A DNA stretch of 64,000 nucleotides from Sphingomonas sp. Leaf21. GTDB lineage: Bacteria; Pseudomonadota; Alphaproteobacteria; Sphingomonadales; Sphingomonadaceae. The stretch spans positions 1 to 64,000 of the forward strand of contig NZ_CAKASM010000015.1 in the NCBI RefSeq assembly GCF_916858675.1, in the 5' to 3' direction. The notes beneath the pieces were generated by a model that was not told the DNA's origin, made no database searches, and saw nothing but the letters and a program-made list of their open reading frames with translations. Below are positions 36,922 to 45,753 of this stretch, piece after piece; position 1 is the stretch's first letter; each line of letters opens with the position of its first letter. The position numbers and the translations under genes were made by a program.

Positions 36922-39900
36922 TCAGAAGCGATAGCGGGCGCCGAGGGTAAAGCGCCGACCGTAATCGAACACGTCGAGCAGCTGGTTCTTGAACCGGCCA
37001 TGCGTGCTCTGCTTGTTCTTGTTGATGTTCAACGCTTCGCCGAAGATCGAGAAGTTCTTCGTGACGTCGTAGCTGCTGGTCAGATCGATCTGGAAGCTCT
37101 GGTTCACGAAGGTCGGCTCCGCGCCATAGGAACCGGTATTCTGGTTCTGGCCGAAGCCCGCCAGATATTCGTCACGCCAGTTGAGCGCGGTGCGGAACTG
37201 GAAGCCGTTCTTGTCATAGAAGCCGACGAAGTTCGCCGAGTTCGCAAGGCCGGTCACCGCGAAGCCGCTCTGGCCGACGATCTTCGGGTCATAGGGCTTG
37301 TTGGTGTTGACGAAGGTGCCGTTGGCCTGGAAGCCGAAGCCGCTGTCGCCGAACACCTGCTGCCACGCGATTTCCACGCCGCGCACCGTGGCGTCGGGAC
37401 CGTTGACCTGCGCCGTGATGGCGAAGACCGCCGGGTTGCCCGTGGTCGGATCGATCACGCCGCCGACCGTCTGGTTGGTCACGCCGCCGACGATGAAGTT
37501 GCTGACGTTCTTCAGGAAGAAGTCGACCGCCAGATACGAGTTGCGCTGGTAATACCATTCCGCCGCCACGTCGAAGTTGGACGCGAGATAGGGCTTCAGG
37601 TTGGGGTTGCCGCCGCTGCCCGACAGCGCACCGACGCGCTGGCCGTTGCCGATGCCGACGACGGGGTTGAGCAGGTTGAGACCCGGCCGGGTCAGTGTGC
37701 GCGACGCGTCGAAGCGAAGCTGCAGATTGTCGGTCACTTCCAGTCGCAGGTCGACCGACGGCAGCACATAGGTGTAGCTGCTGCGGTTCGCGATCGGCTG
37801 AACGTCGGTGAAGGCGATCGACAGCAGCGTCGGATCGGCGGCGCTGCGGGTGATGACCGTGGGCGCGCGGCCCTGGCCGATCGACAGCAGGCGCGTATTC
37901 TCCGTGCGCACGCCGAAGGCGGCATGGAGCGGCATGTTGCCGATCTGCCCTTCCATCGCGCCGCTGAAGAACAGCGACAGCGTCTTTTCGTTGACCGACA
38001 GGATGCTGCCCGGATCGACCGCCTCGGTGAACTGGCCGGTGAAGCCGTTGACGCCACCATTATAGTTGAAGCCGGGGACGTTCTGCGCCTGCGGATTGCC
38101 CAAGCTGGTCAGATAGGCCTGATAGGCGGCCGGGCTGTAGATCAGGACCGAGGGCGGCAGGCTGCCCTGGAAACCGGGGATGAAGTTGTTGAGGCTGATC
38201 GACCCCTGATACAGGCTCGACGGCAGCGGCGATACGCCCGAACCCTGGCCCGAGGGGCCGCCATAACCGGCATAGGCCTGCCAGAAATTGTTGGTGAAGG
38301 TGCTGCGGTTCAGCAGGTTGAAGGTATCGTCGGTATACTGGCCGCCCGCCTTCAGGGTGATGCCATCCTCCTTCCAGGTGACGACGCCGCGGAATTGCTT
38401 CAGCTCGTCGGTGTTCTTCTGGGTCTGGACCACGGTGACGTGCGAACCGATGACCGACGGATCGGCCCAGGCCGCGCCGTTACCGGCGGGACCGAAGTTG
38501 CTGATCGTCGGGAACGCCTTGTTGCTGTCTGCGGTGACGTTGAAGCCCAGATTGGTGCCCAGCGCGCCGCCATAGCCGATGTCGCCGTTGCTGCTGCCGA
38601 TCGTGCCGCCCGGATTCAGCCAGCTCTTCGAATAGGCGCCATCCGCCTCGACCGTCAGCTTTTCGGTGACGTCCCACTTGACGTTCAGGCCGGTCTGGTT
38701 GGTCTGCAGGATCTGCTTGTTCATCGCCGAGGTGAAGTCGGTCGGCGACCCCGCCTGGGTAAAGCTGACCGCCGTACCATTGGCGTCCTGCTTGACGTTG
38801 CGCAGCGAATCCTGGCTGAACCACACGCCGAAGCCGTAGATGTCGGTCGAAATCGTCTGGCGCGAGAAGTTGTTGTCCAGCGTGACCATCAGGTTGTTGG
38901 ACGGATGCCATTGCAGCGCGACGCGGCCGTCGACGCGTTCGTCGGTGGTCCTCTGCTGCTCGGCGCCATATTGCTGCGGGAACCAGCCGGTCAGGGTGCG
39001 CTGCTGGCTGGGATCCGCGTTCGTATTGGTCGTCGGAGCGCAGGTCGCGGCGGTGCTGCCGGTCAACTGGCACGGCGCGAAGTTGCCGCCCGGCCAACCC
39101 GACACGTAGACGCGGTTGGTATCGGTATCACGGCGGGTATAGATAAAGCTCGACAGGATACCCAGCGTGTCGTTGGCGAAGGTATCGCTGACCAGCGCGC
39201 CGAGCGTCGGGACGACCTTGCCCGCGCGGTCCTGCAGCGAGCCCGACGCACTGGTGGCGACGCGGAAGCCGGGATGGTCGAAGGGCTTGGGGAACTGGAT
39301 ATCGATCGTCGCGCCGATCGAGCTCGATGCCAGCGTCACGTCGGGGGTCTTCAGGACGCTGAGCTGACCGATGAAGTCCGAGCCGACGGTGCTGAAGTCG
39401 ATCTGGCGGCCGCCGGTCGCGGTCGAGATGCGGCGACCGTCATATAGCGTCGTGTTGAAGTCGCCGCCAAAGCCGCGAACGGTGATGCCGGTCGGCTCAC
39501 CACGCGCGCCGGAGCGCTGGATCGACACGCCGGGCAGCCGCTGCAACGACGCCGCCACGTTGGAATCGGGAAACTTGCCAATGTCTTCGGCGGAAATCGC
39601 GTCGACGACGCCGGTCGCGGTCCGCTTGATGTCGAGGTTGCGCTGGAGCGAGCTGCGCAGGCCGGTGACGATGATGTCGCCCTCGCTGGCCTCGCCCGAG
39701 GGGGACGGCGCATTGTTCTGCGCGCTGGGGGCGGTCGCCTGATCCTGCGGCGTTCCGGCATCCTGGGCGGTGGTGGTGTTGGCCTGGACCGGGGTATCCG
39801 GCCGGACGGCACCCGGCGCCGCCGTCTGGGCAAAGGCCGTACCCGGCGCGATCAGCGCCAGGGCCATGAGCGGCGATACGCCGGTCATCAGGCCACGACG

Positions 39901-39939
39901 CGAAACGAGCGCGCCGACAAAGCTAGTGCGAGACACCAT
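36922..39939 (-). CDS. TonB-dependent receptor of the xylan locus
   Basis: This 1005-residue outer-membrane transporter has a signal peptide (to about residue 38), a Gln/Asn/Ala-rich linker, the TonB box region near DIIVTGLRSSLQRNLDIKR (around residues 88-107), a plug domain with IGKFPDSNVAASLQRLPGVSIQRSG and RGFGGDFNTTLYDGRR, and a large barrel ending RFTLGARYRF with terminal Phe. It is of the Xanthomonas/Caulobacter type that imports oligosaccharides. With xylan enzymes on both sides it very likely takes up xylo-oligosaccharides. It shares an operator region with SapC across 238 bases. Confidence 0.93.
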   Translation of the reverse strand: MVSRTSFVGALVSRRGLMTGVSPLMALALIAPGTAFAQTAAPGAVRPDTPVQANTTTAQDAGTPQDQATAPSAQNNAPSPSGEASEGDIIVTGLRSSLQRNLDIKRTATGVVDAISAEDIGKFPDSNVAASLQRLPGVSIQRSGARGEPTGITVRGFGGDFNTTLYDGRRISTATGGRQIDFSTVGSDFIGQLSVLKTPDVTLASSSIGATIDIQFPKPFDHPGFRVATSASGSLQDRAGKVVPTLGALVSDTFANDTLGILSSFIYTRRDTDTNRVYVSGWPGGNFAPCQLTGSTAATCAPTTNTNADPSQQRTLTGWFPQQYGAEQQRTTDERVDGRVALQWHPSNNLMVTLDNNFSRQTISTDIYGFGVWFSQDSLRNVKQDANGTAVSFTQAGSPTDFTSAMNKQILQTNQTGLNVKWDVTEKLTVEADGAYSKSWLNPGGTIGSSNGDIGYGGALGTNLGFNVTADSNKAFPTISNFGPAGNGAAWADPSVIGSHVTVVQTQKNTDELKQFRGVVTWKEDGITLKAGGQYTDDTFNLLNRSTFTNNFWQAYAGYGGPSGQGSGVSPLPSSLYQGSISLNNFIPGFQGSLPPSVLIYSPAAYQAYLTSLGNPQAQNVPGFNYNGGVNGFTGQFTEAVDPGSILSVNEKTLSLFFSGAMEGQIGNMPLHAAFGVRTENTRLLSIGQGRAPTVITRSAADPTLLSIAFTDVQPIANRSSYTYVLPSVDLRLEVTDNLQLRFDASRTLTRPGLNLLNPVVGIGNGQRVGALSGSGGNPNLKPYLASNFDVAAEWYYQRNSYLAVDFFLKNVSNFIVGGVTNQTVGGVIDPTTGNPAVFAITAQVNGPDATVRGVEIAWQQVFGDSGFGFQANGTFVNTNKPYDPKIVGQSGFAVTGLANSANFVGFYDKNGFQFRTALNWRDEYLAGFGQNQNTGSYGAEPTFVNQSFQIDLTSSYDVTKNFSIFGEALNINKNKQSTHGRFKNQLLDVFDYGRRFTLGARYRF

Positions 39940-40014
39940 CTTCCCCTCTCCTTAGGTCTTATGTCCCTGTCCGATCGGCATTGTCCCTGCCGTACCGCAC
40001 ATTCGATAGCCGGA

Positions 40015-40052
40015 TGTTAGCGTTATAATGGAAATGAGACAAGTCATTTGTC
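40015..40052 (-). promoter_or_regulatory. LacI-type operator and adjoining inverted repeats between the receptor and sapC
   Basis: TGTTAGCGTTATAA at 40015-40028 has the locus consensus with an intact left half-site; read in reverse its right half is CGCTAACA as in the known xyl-box. Immediately beside it are two overlapping inverted repeats, GACAA-N5-TTGTC at 40038-40052 and AAATGA-N6-TCATTT at 40032-40049. The site is about 76 bases upstream of the receptor and 150 bases upstream of sapC. Confidence 0.6.
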
Positions 40053-40177
40053 AGAGCGTTCGGAAGTCGATAGTCCGCGGCTTGACGCAGGGCTCCGGGA
40101 GACGGACAAACCGGGGCCCCGTCACCGGGACGCGCTACTCGTCGTGGCCGGAGGGGATGTAGAAGGACCGAATCGCC

Positions 40178-40867
40178 ATGGCCGAAATGGAATTGCTCGA
40201 CAGTGCGCGTCACGGAACGCTGCGCGTCTCGACCACGCCCGATGCGAGCCGTCACTTCGTGCAACTCGTCGTCGACGAATTCCTGTCGGCCGCGCTCCAT
40301 TACCCGATCCTGTTCGCCCGCCATCCGGAGACGGGCGATCTGTATCCGGGTGCGTTGATGGGTCTGGTGCCTGACGAGAATCTCTGCCTGGCGGCGGACG
40401 GTTCGCTGGCGGGCTATCGCCCATCTGATCTGGAGCGGCAGGCCTTCTACGTCTCGGGCGAGAATATCGCGATCGATCCCGATCATCCCGCGCTGGCGAC
40501 GGGACGGGGAGACCCGGTGTTCGAATCGGACGGCGGCGCCGCGCCCGCGCTTCGCCGCGTACAGGCTGCGCTGCGCCGCCTGCATGTCGGGCTCCCGGAA
40601 ACCGAGGCCTTCATCCGGCGGGTGGAAGCGCTCCAGCTGGTCGAACCGATCGACCTGAATTTCGAGTTCGACAATGGCGAAAGCCTGCGCCTCGATTCGC
40701 TTTACACGATCAGCCTCGACGCGCTGCACGCCTTGCCCGACGACGCGGTTCTGGCGCTGTTCCGATCCGGGGACATGCAGCTCCTCTACGCGCTGACCGG
40801 GTCGGTGCGGCATATCCCCTTCCTCGCGCGTCGCCGCAACGACCGGTTGAGCGGGCTGACGCGGTGA
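40178..40867 (+). CDS. SapC family protein
   Basis: This 229-residue protein fits the SapC family (PF07277): it begins LVVDEFLSAALHYPILFAR-like, has VPDENLCLAADGSLAGYRP, FYVSGENIAIDPDHPAL, and ends with MQLLYALTGSVRHIPFLARRRNDRL. No signal peptide or membrane segment is present, so it should be cytosolic. SapC was named in S-layer secretion of Campylobacter, but its role beside TonB receptors is unknown. A GAAGGA ribosome-binding site precedes the ATG. Its stop overlaps the GTG of the cupin-like gene, so the two are coupled. Confidence 0.88.
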   Translation: MAEMELLDSARHGTLRVSTTPDASRHFVQLVVDEFLSAALHYPILFARHPETGDLYPGALMGLVPDENLCLAADGSLAGYRPSDLERQAFYVSGENIAIDPDHPALATGRGDPVFESDGGAAPALRRVQAALRRLHVGLPETEAFIRRVEALQLVEPIDLNFEFDNGESLRLDSLYTISLDALHALPDDAVLALFRSGDMQLLYALTGSVRHIPFLARRRNDRLSGLTR

Positions 40868-41871
40868 GCCGGGCGGCGGTCGAGATCGACGCCGCGCGGA
40901 TCGATGGCCCGGAGGCGTTCCGACGCCTGGTCGTCGACCCCTGTCGTCCGGTCGTGCTGAGGGGCGCGGTTCGCGACTGGCCGCTGGCGCGGGTGGCCGC
41001 GGCGGGCGGGTCGGCGCTCGGCGAATATCTCGCGCGATTCGATGCGGGGCGCGTGGTCGAGGCGTTCGTGGGCGATGCCGCGATCGCCGGCCGCTACACC
41101 TATAGCGACGATCTGTCGGGCTTCAATTTCCGCCGGGAGACGATGCGGTTGACACAGGCTGTCGCGCGGATCGTCGATGATCGGCCTGGGGATGAGACGC
41201 TCTATATCGGCTCGCTCCCGATACCGCTCGTCCTGCCCGGACTGGCGGAGGAACTGCCGCTGGCCTTCGCCCCGCCGGGCGCGGCGCCGCGCATCTGGAT
41301 CGGCCATGCGTCGACCGTCGCCTGCCACTATGACATGATGGACAATCTCGCCTGCGTGGTGGCGGGGCGGCGTCGTTTCACCCTCTATCCGCCCGATGCG
41401 ATCGGCGATCTGTATGTCGGACCGATCGACCACAACATGGCGGGGCAACCGGTGGCGCTTGCGGCCGAAGCCGAACCGGACGACCCGAACTTTCCCCGGT
41501 TCGAACGGGCGCGCGACCGCGCGATCGAGATCGAACTGGCGGCGGGCGACGCGCTCTACATGCCCAAGCTCTGGTGGCACCGGGTCGAGGCGAGCGGCGC
41601 GCTCAACATCCTCGTCAATTACTGGTGGGATGCCTTTCCGGTCGGAGCGGATCAGCCCTTCGCCACGCTGCTGCTCGCGATGAGCGCGATCGCCGACCGG
41701 CCCGAGGCGGAACGCGCGGCCTGGCGCGCGTGGTTCGATCACTATGTCTTCCGCCCCGACGGCCACCCCCTCGCGCATCTGCCCGAGGATCGGCACGGCG
41801 TGTTGGCGACGAGCGCGGAGAATCGCGGCATCCTGCGCGCGCACGCTATGCGGATGCTGCGCGGGAGTTGA
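40864..41871 (+). CDS. Cupin-like / JmjC-domain oxygenase
   Basis: This 335-residue protein belongs to the cupin_8/JmjC family of Fe(II)/2-oxoglutarate-dependent hydroxylases. The metal triad is visible: H155 and D157 (CHYDMMDN) and H239 (LWWHRVEA). The 2-oxoglutarate site would include residues near RRFTLYPPD. Substrates in this family are often side chains of proteins or small molecules; here none is known. It starts with GTG inside the sapC stop codon (GTGA). Together with SapC, the TonB receptor and the halogenase it forms a recurring set in sphingomonads and caulobacters. Confidence 0.88.
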   Translation: MSRAAVEIDAARIDGPEAFRRLVVDPCRPVVLRGAVRDWPLARVAAAGGSALGEYLARFDAGRVVEAFVGDAAIAGRYTYSDDLSGFNFRRETMRLTQAVARIVDDRPGDETLYIGSLPIPLVLPGLAEELPLAFAPPGAAPRIWIGHASTVACHYDMMDNLACVVAGRRRFTLYPPDAIGDLYVGPIDHNMAGQPVALAAEAEPDDPNFPRFERARDRAIEIELAAGDALYMPKLWWHRVEASGALNILVNYWWDAFPVGADQPFATLLLAMSAIADRPEAERAAWRAWFDHYVFRPDGHPLAHLPEDRHGVLATSAENRGILRAHAMRMLRGS

Positions 41872-41914
41872 TATCCCTTGCTCCGCCCCTCGCAGAAGGA
41901 CGAGGAAACGAGCC

Positions 41915-44368
41915 TCAATCGAGCGTAAGGCCCTCCACGACCACCTCCGGATCGACCAGCCACAGCGTGATCCGGTGCGTTCCGGGCGAAAGCGATGGCA
42001 ATCGCGTCGTGGCAGTGCGATGGTTCTCGATCACCGCGCGGTCCCACTTCGCCTCGGTCTCCCCCGCCATCAGGTTCAGCGTCACCGGCGCGGCGCCGTC
42101 GACCGACACCGCGATACGGTGCTTCCCGCCGCCGCGCACGTCGAGACCGGGGGCCGCCACCACGCCCAGCGTCGCCGGACCGCCGCGATCCCATTTCACG
42201 CTATAGTCGATATGCGGACTGTCCCCGCCCGGCCGTGCGATCACCGGTGCGGACGAAGGGTTGGCGACCATCGCCGCCCCATCCGCCGTGAAGCCGTCCA
42301 CACGCTGCCACCGGATGCCCCGCCCGTCGACCGCGCGCCCCGCATCCGCCGCCAGCCGCAGCCGGGGCGCGGGGGTCGACGGTGGCAATGGCAGCGACTT
42401 CGCGACGCTCGCCAGCGCGGGCATGACATCGCTGCCGGGCTGCTGCCAGCCGGTATAGCCGATATGCGTCTGCGCCATCATGCTCGTCCACTTGCCGTTC
42501 GCCGTCTCCACTTCGTAGCGGCGGCGAATCCGTGCATCCTCGGCAAAGAATCCCCGCGCGGCAGCGGCGAAGCGCCCGGCCGCCGCGCCATCCCCGGCCT
42601 GGGCGGCGGCACGATTGGCGGCGACCGCCTGATACAGACGATGCAGGTTGGTCATCGCCTCCACCCGGTGAAGCACGAGTTCGTAATAGGCGTCGCGCTG
42701 GTTCGCGGGCAGCCGTCCGCCCACACGCCGCGCCGCCGCGTCGAGCGCATTCCATTCGCCCAGCACCCGCGCCCATTCCCCGCCTTTCAGGTCATAGGTT
42801 GTGGCATCGATCAGCTCGGGCTTGCGTCGGCTGGCGAGGTGGCCATAGCGGGTCAAGAGCGCGCCGATCTCCGCACCGTGCGCCGGACCGAACTGCCGCG
42901 TCGCCCAGCGCGCGGGATAGGCCTGCATCGCGGCCAGATCCATCCGCGCCGGGTTCCACGCCATGTCGAGGAAGAAGCTGATCGGATATTCCATCGGCTT
43001 CAGGTCGCCGACATTGACGATCCACAGCCGGTCCGCGCCGAACTGGTCGGCCATGCGCATCTGTTGCCAGACACGGGGAATCGCGTTCGTATCCAGCCAC
43101 TTGTAGTTGCGCGGGCCGCCGACATAGTCGAAATGGTAATAGACCCCCGCCCCGCCCGCGCGATGCTCGCCCAGCGGGGGCAGGCGGCGAATATTGCCCC
43201 AATTGTCGTCGGCGAACAACAGGGTCACGTCGTCGGGAACGCGCATCCCCTTGTCGTAATAGTCCTGCACTTCCTTGTAGAGCGCCCAGACTTGCGGCGT
43301 CTCGGCGGCGGGGCGCCGGGTCACGTCGGCGATGATACCGCGCTGGTCGCGGACGATGCGCTCGAGCAGGTCGGTCGCGGTGCCCTCGGTCATCGGCTCG
43401 TCGCCGTCGCCGCGCATGCCGATCGTCACCGGATCCTCGGCCTTGCCGCGCCGTTCGATCCCCTTGCGCCAGAAGGCACGCAGCACCTCGGCGTTCTTCG
43501 TATAGTCCCATGGCCCGCGCCCCTCGCGCTTCCAGTCGGCCTGGGCACGCTGCATCGGTTCGTGGTGCGACGTGCCGAGCAACACCCCCATCTCCTGCGC
43601 CAGCGGTGCGGACGCCGGGTCGTCTTCCCATAGCGATTTGCCCCACATGGCGGGCCAGATGAAATTGGCCTTTGACCGCAACAGCAGCGAGAAGACCTTC
43701 TCGTAAGCGAGGTGGTTCACCCCGCCGAATTTGGCGCGTGCCCAGCCACCGAAGGCCGGTTCCTCGTCATTGATGAAGATGCCGCGATATTTGACCACCG
43801 GGTGATCGGCGACACGCCCCGCCGTCAGGTACAGCGTCGGGTGCCGCTGCACCGGCACGTCCGCCCACCACGTCCAGGGGCTGACCCCCGCCTTCGCGCT
43901 GAGGTCGTACAGCCCGAAGATCGTGCCCCGCCGGTCGGACCCGGCGATGACCAGCGCGCGATCGACGCCCGGCACGGGGTTGTCGACAATCTGCTCGACA
44001 TAGCCCTCCCATTGACCCGCAAGCCCCGTCACGTCGAGCTTGCCCGCCCTGACCAGCCGATCGATCAATTCGCTGTGCCCCAGCGTCCCGGCGATAACGC
44101 TGGCCCCGCCGGTCGTCTGGTCGCCGAGCCGGACCTCGCCGCCGCTCACCGCCTTCAGGTCCGCAACCACGTCGCGCGCGGCGCGCCCCACCCCCGGCTC
44201 GTCGCCAGCGTCGATCACGACCGTCGTGGTCCGCCCCGGCGCCAGCAGTGCCAGGCTTCCCGCCATCGCCCGCTCGCACGCCGCGACCGGTCCCGCGCAA
44301 TCCGGCGCGGCCCAGGCGACACCCGGCAACAGCGCCGTCAGCGCGACGGACAGCAACAGGTGGCGCAT
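41915..44368 (-). CDS. GH115 xylan alpha-1,2-glucuronidase
   Basis: This 817-residue protein removes (4-O-methyl)glucuronic acid from xylan. It starts with a signal peptide (MRHLLLSVALTALLPGVAWA). GH115 blocks are recognisable: YRGIFINDEEPAFGGWARAKFGG, NFIWPAMWGKSLWEDDP, GVLLGTSHHEPMQRAQ, VTIGMRGDGDEPM, LLFADDNWGNIRRLP, YYHFDYVGGPRNYKWLDT, and WNPARMDLAAMQAYPARWA. The C-terminus is an all-beta domain. The ATG at 44368 has a perfect AGGAGAGA ribosome-binding site; the 48 codons upstream are not coding and hold an operator. It is one of the enzymes that make full glucuronoxylan use possible. Confidence 0.93.
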   Translation of the reverse strand: MRHLLLSVALTALLPGVAWAAPDCAGPVAACERAMAGSLALLAPGRTTTVVIDAGDEPGVGRAARDVVADLKAVSGGEVRLGDQTTGGASVIAGTLGHSELIDRLVRAGKLDVTGLAGQWEGYVEQIVDNPVPGVDRALVIAGSDRRGTIFGLYDLSAKAGVSPWTWWADVPVQRHPTLYLTAGRVADHPVVKYRGIFINDEEPAFGGWARAKFGGVNHLAYEKVFSLLLRSKANFIWPAMWGKSLWEDDPASAPLAQEMGVLLGTSHHEPMQRAQADWKREGRGPWDYTKNAEVLRAFWRKGIERRGKAEDPVTIGMRGDGDEPMTEGTATDLLERIVRDQRGIIADVTRRPAAETPQVWALYKEVQDYYDKGMRVPDDVTLLFADDNWGNIRRLPPLGEHRAGGAGVYYHFDYVGGPRNYKWLDTNAIPRVWQQMRMADQFGADRLWIVNVGDLKPMEYPISFFLDMAWNPARMDLAAMQAYPARWATRQFGPAHGAEIGALLTRYGHLASRRKPELIDATTYDLKGGEWARVLGEWNALDAAARRVGGRLPANQRDAYYELVLHRVEAMTNLHRLYQAVAANRAAAQAGDGAAAGRFAAAARGFFAEDARIRRRYEVETANGKWTSMMAQTHIGYTGWQQPGSDVMPALASVAKSLPLPPSTPAPRLRLAADAGRAVDGRGIRWQRVDGFTADGAAMVANPSSAPVIARPGGDSPHIDYSVKWDRGGPATLGVVAAPGLDVRGGGKHRIAVSVDGAAPVTLNLMAGETEAKWDRAVIENHRTATTRLPSLSPGTHRITLWLVDPEVVVEGLTLD

Positions 44369-44431
44369 CGTCTCTCTCCTTATCCCGGTGGCCTTTCGGA
44401 CGGCCCCGGCTTTGTCGTTGGCCAATGGCTT

Positions 44432-44445
44432 CGTTATCGCTACCA
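44432..44445 (-). promoter_or_regulatory. LacI-type operator between the GH115 and SGNH genes
   Basis: On the minus strand the sequence reads TGGTAGCGATAACG, the closest in the window to the published xanthomonad xyl-box (about TGGTAGCGCTAACA). It lies 64 bases upstream of GH115 and 46 bases upstream of the SGNH gene, so it can serve both divergent genes. Confidence 0.65.
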
Positions 44446-44490
44446 TCCGCGGATGCCGCAAGCGCGGAAGACGATAGGGAGAGGAAGGAC

Positions 44491-45753
44491 ATGACGATGT
44501 CGCGCGCCACATGCCGGGCGACCGCCCGGCTTACCGGGATGATCGCGCTCGGCCTGTCGCTCGCGGCGGCGGCTCCGTCGCGCGAGGCGCGCTGGACACC
44601 CGCCTGGGGCGCGTCTCAGATGCGGCTCGACGGGCCCAATGCGGAAAAGGTCGCCAAGGCGGGCGCCGCGACCATCCGACAGATCGTCCATCTCACCGCC
44701 GACGGCGCCACCATTCGCCTGCGGCTGTCCAACCTGACGGGCCAAACGCCGCTGAACATTGGCGCCGTCACGATCGGCATGGCCCAGCCCGGAATATCCG
44801 CCGTCACCGCGCTCCAGCCGGTCCTGTTCGCGGGCGAGCGCGACGCGGTCGTCCCGCCCGGCGCGGAGATCTTCTCGGACCCCATCGCCCTGCCCGTCGC
44901 GCGTGGTCGCGATGTGGCGGTCAGCCTCTATTTCCCGCAAGCCTTCACCGCGCCGACCGGTCATTCGGGCGCGCGTTCGACCACCTTCCTGGTGTCGGGC
45001 GATGCCACCGACCGCGCCGCCCTGCCCGACGCGCAGAAGATCGGCGGATGGTGGGGCCTGTCCGATATCGAGGTGCGCGATGCGGCGCAGACCGCGACGA
45101 TCGTGACGATCGGCGACTCGATCACCGACGGCTATGGCATCGTCGACGACAGCAACACGCGCTGGCCCGACGAACTGGCGAAGCGCCTGGCCGCCGCTCC
45201 GGCAACGCGCGGCTATTCGGTGGTCAATGCCGGGATCGGCGGCAACCGCGTCCTGCTGGACGGCCTCGGCCCCAGCCTGATGACGCGGTTCGATCGCGAC
45301 GTGGTCGCGCGACCGGGGGTCACCCACGCGCTATTGCTGGAGGGGGTCAACGACCTCGGCGTCCTGACCCGCGAGCAGCCCGTCGATGCCGCCACCCATC
45401 GGGCGATCGTGCGGCAGATCACCTTCGCCTACCGCCAGCTTGCCGAGCGGGCGCACGAACATGGCATCCGCCTGATCGTCGGGACGATCACGCCGTTCCA
45501 GGGCAATGGCTATTATCATCCCGGCCCGGAGACCGAAGCGGACCGTCAGGCGATCAACCGCTTCATCCGCACCTCGGGGCTGTTCGACGGCGTGGTCGAC
45601 TTCGACAAGGCGCTCGCCGATCCGGCACAGCCCGCGCGGCTGCTTCCCGCCTATGACAGCGGCGATCATCTCCACCCCAGCGCGGCGGGTTACCGCGTCA
45701 TGGCCGCAGCCGTGCCGCTGGCGCTGTTCGGTCGGGCGCCGCAGCGCCGCTGA
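44491..45753 (+). CDS. SGNH/GDSL-type esterase
   Basis: This 420-residue secreted hydrolase has an N-terminal signal (ALGLSLAAAAPS). The first half (to about residue 200) is a beta-rich domain, the second the SGNH fold: block I TIGDSITDG with S210, block II GIGGNR, block III EGVNDLG and block V DHLHPS with D392 and H395. Such two-domain esterases include rhamnogalacturonan and acetylxylan esterases; deacetylation of xylan is the likely role in this locus. The start follows GAGGAAGGA. It converges with the FecA-type receptor with no gap. Confidence 0.9.
   Translation: MTMSRATCRATARLTGMIALGLSLAAAAPSREARWTPAWGASQMRLDGPNAEKVAKAGAATIRQIVHLTADGATIRLRLSNLTGQTPLNIGAVTIGMAQPGISAVTALQPVLFAGERDAVVPPGAEIFSDPIALPVARGRDVAVSLYFPQAFTAPTGHSGARSTTFLVSGDATDRAALPDAQKIGGWWGLSDIEVRDAAQTATIVTIGDSITDGYGIVDDSNTRWPDELAKRLAAAPATRGYSVVNAGIGGNRVLLDGLGPSLMTRFDRDVVARPGVTHALLLEGVNDLGVLTREQPVDAATHRAIVRQITFAYRQLAERAHEHGIRLIVGTITPFQGNGYYHPGPETEADRQAINRFIRTSGLFDGVVDFDKALADPAQPARLLPAYDSGDHLHPSAAGYRVMAAAVPLALFGRAPQRR

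Noticed and set aside
36304..39447. A 1047-residue open frame on the plus strand opposite the TonB receptor
   Set aside because: Antisense of a receptor with clear plug and barrel motifs; composition is low-complexity Arg/Asp/Ala without recognisable domains.
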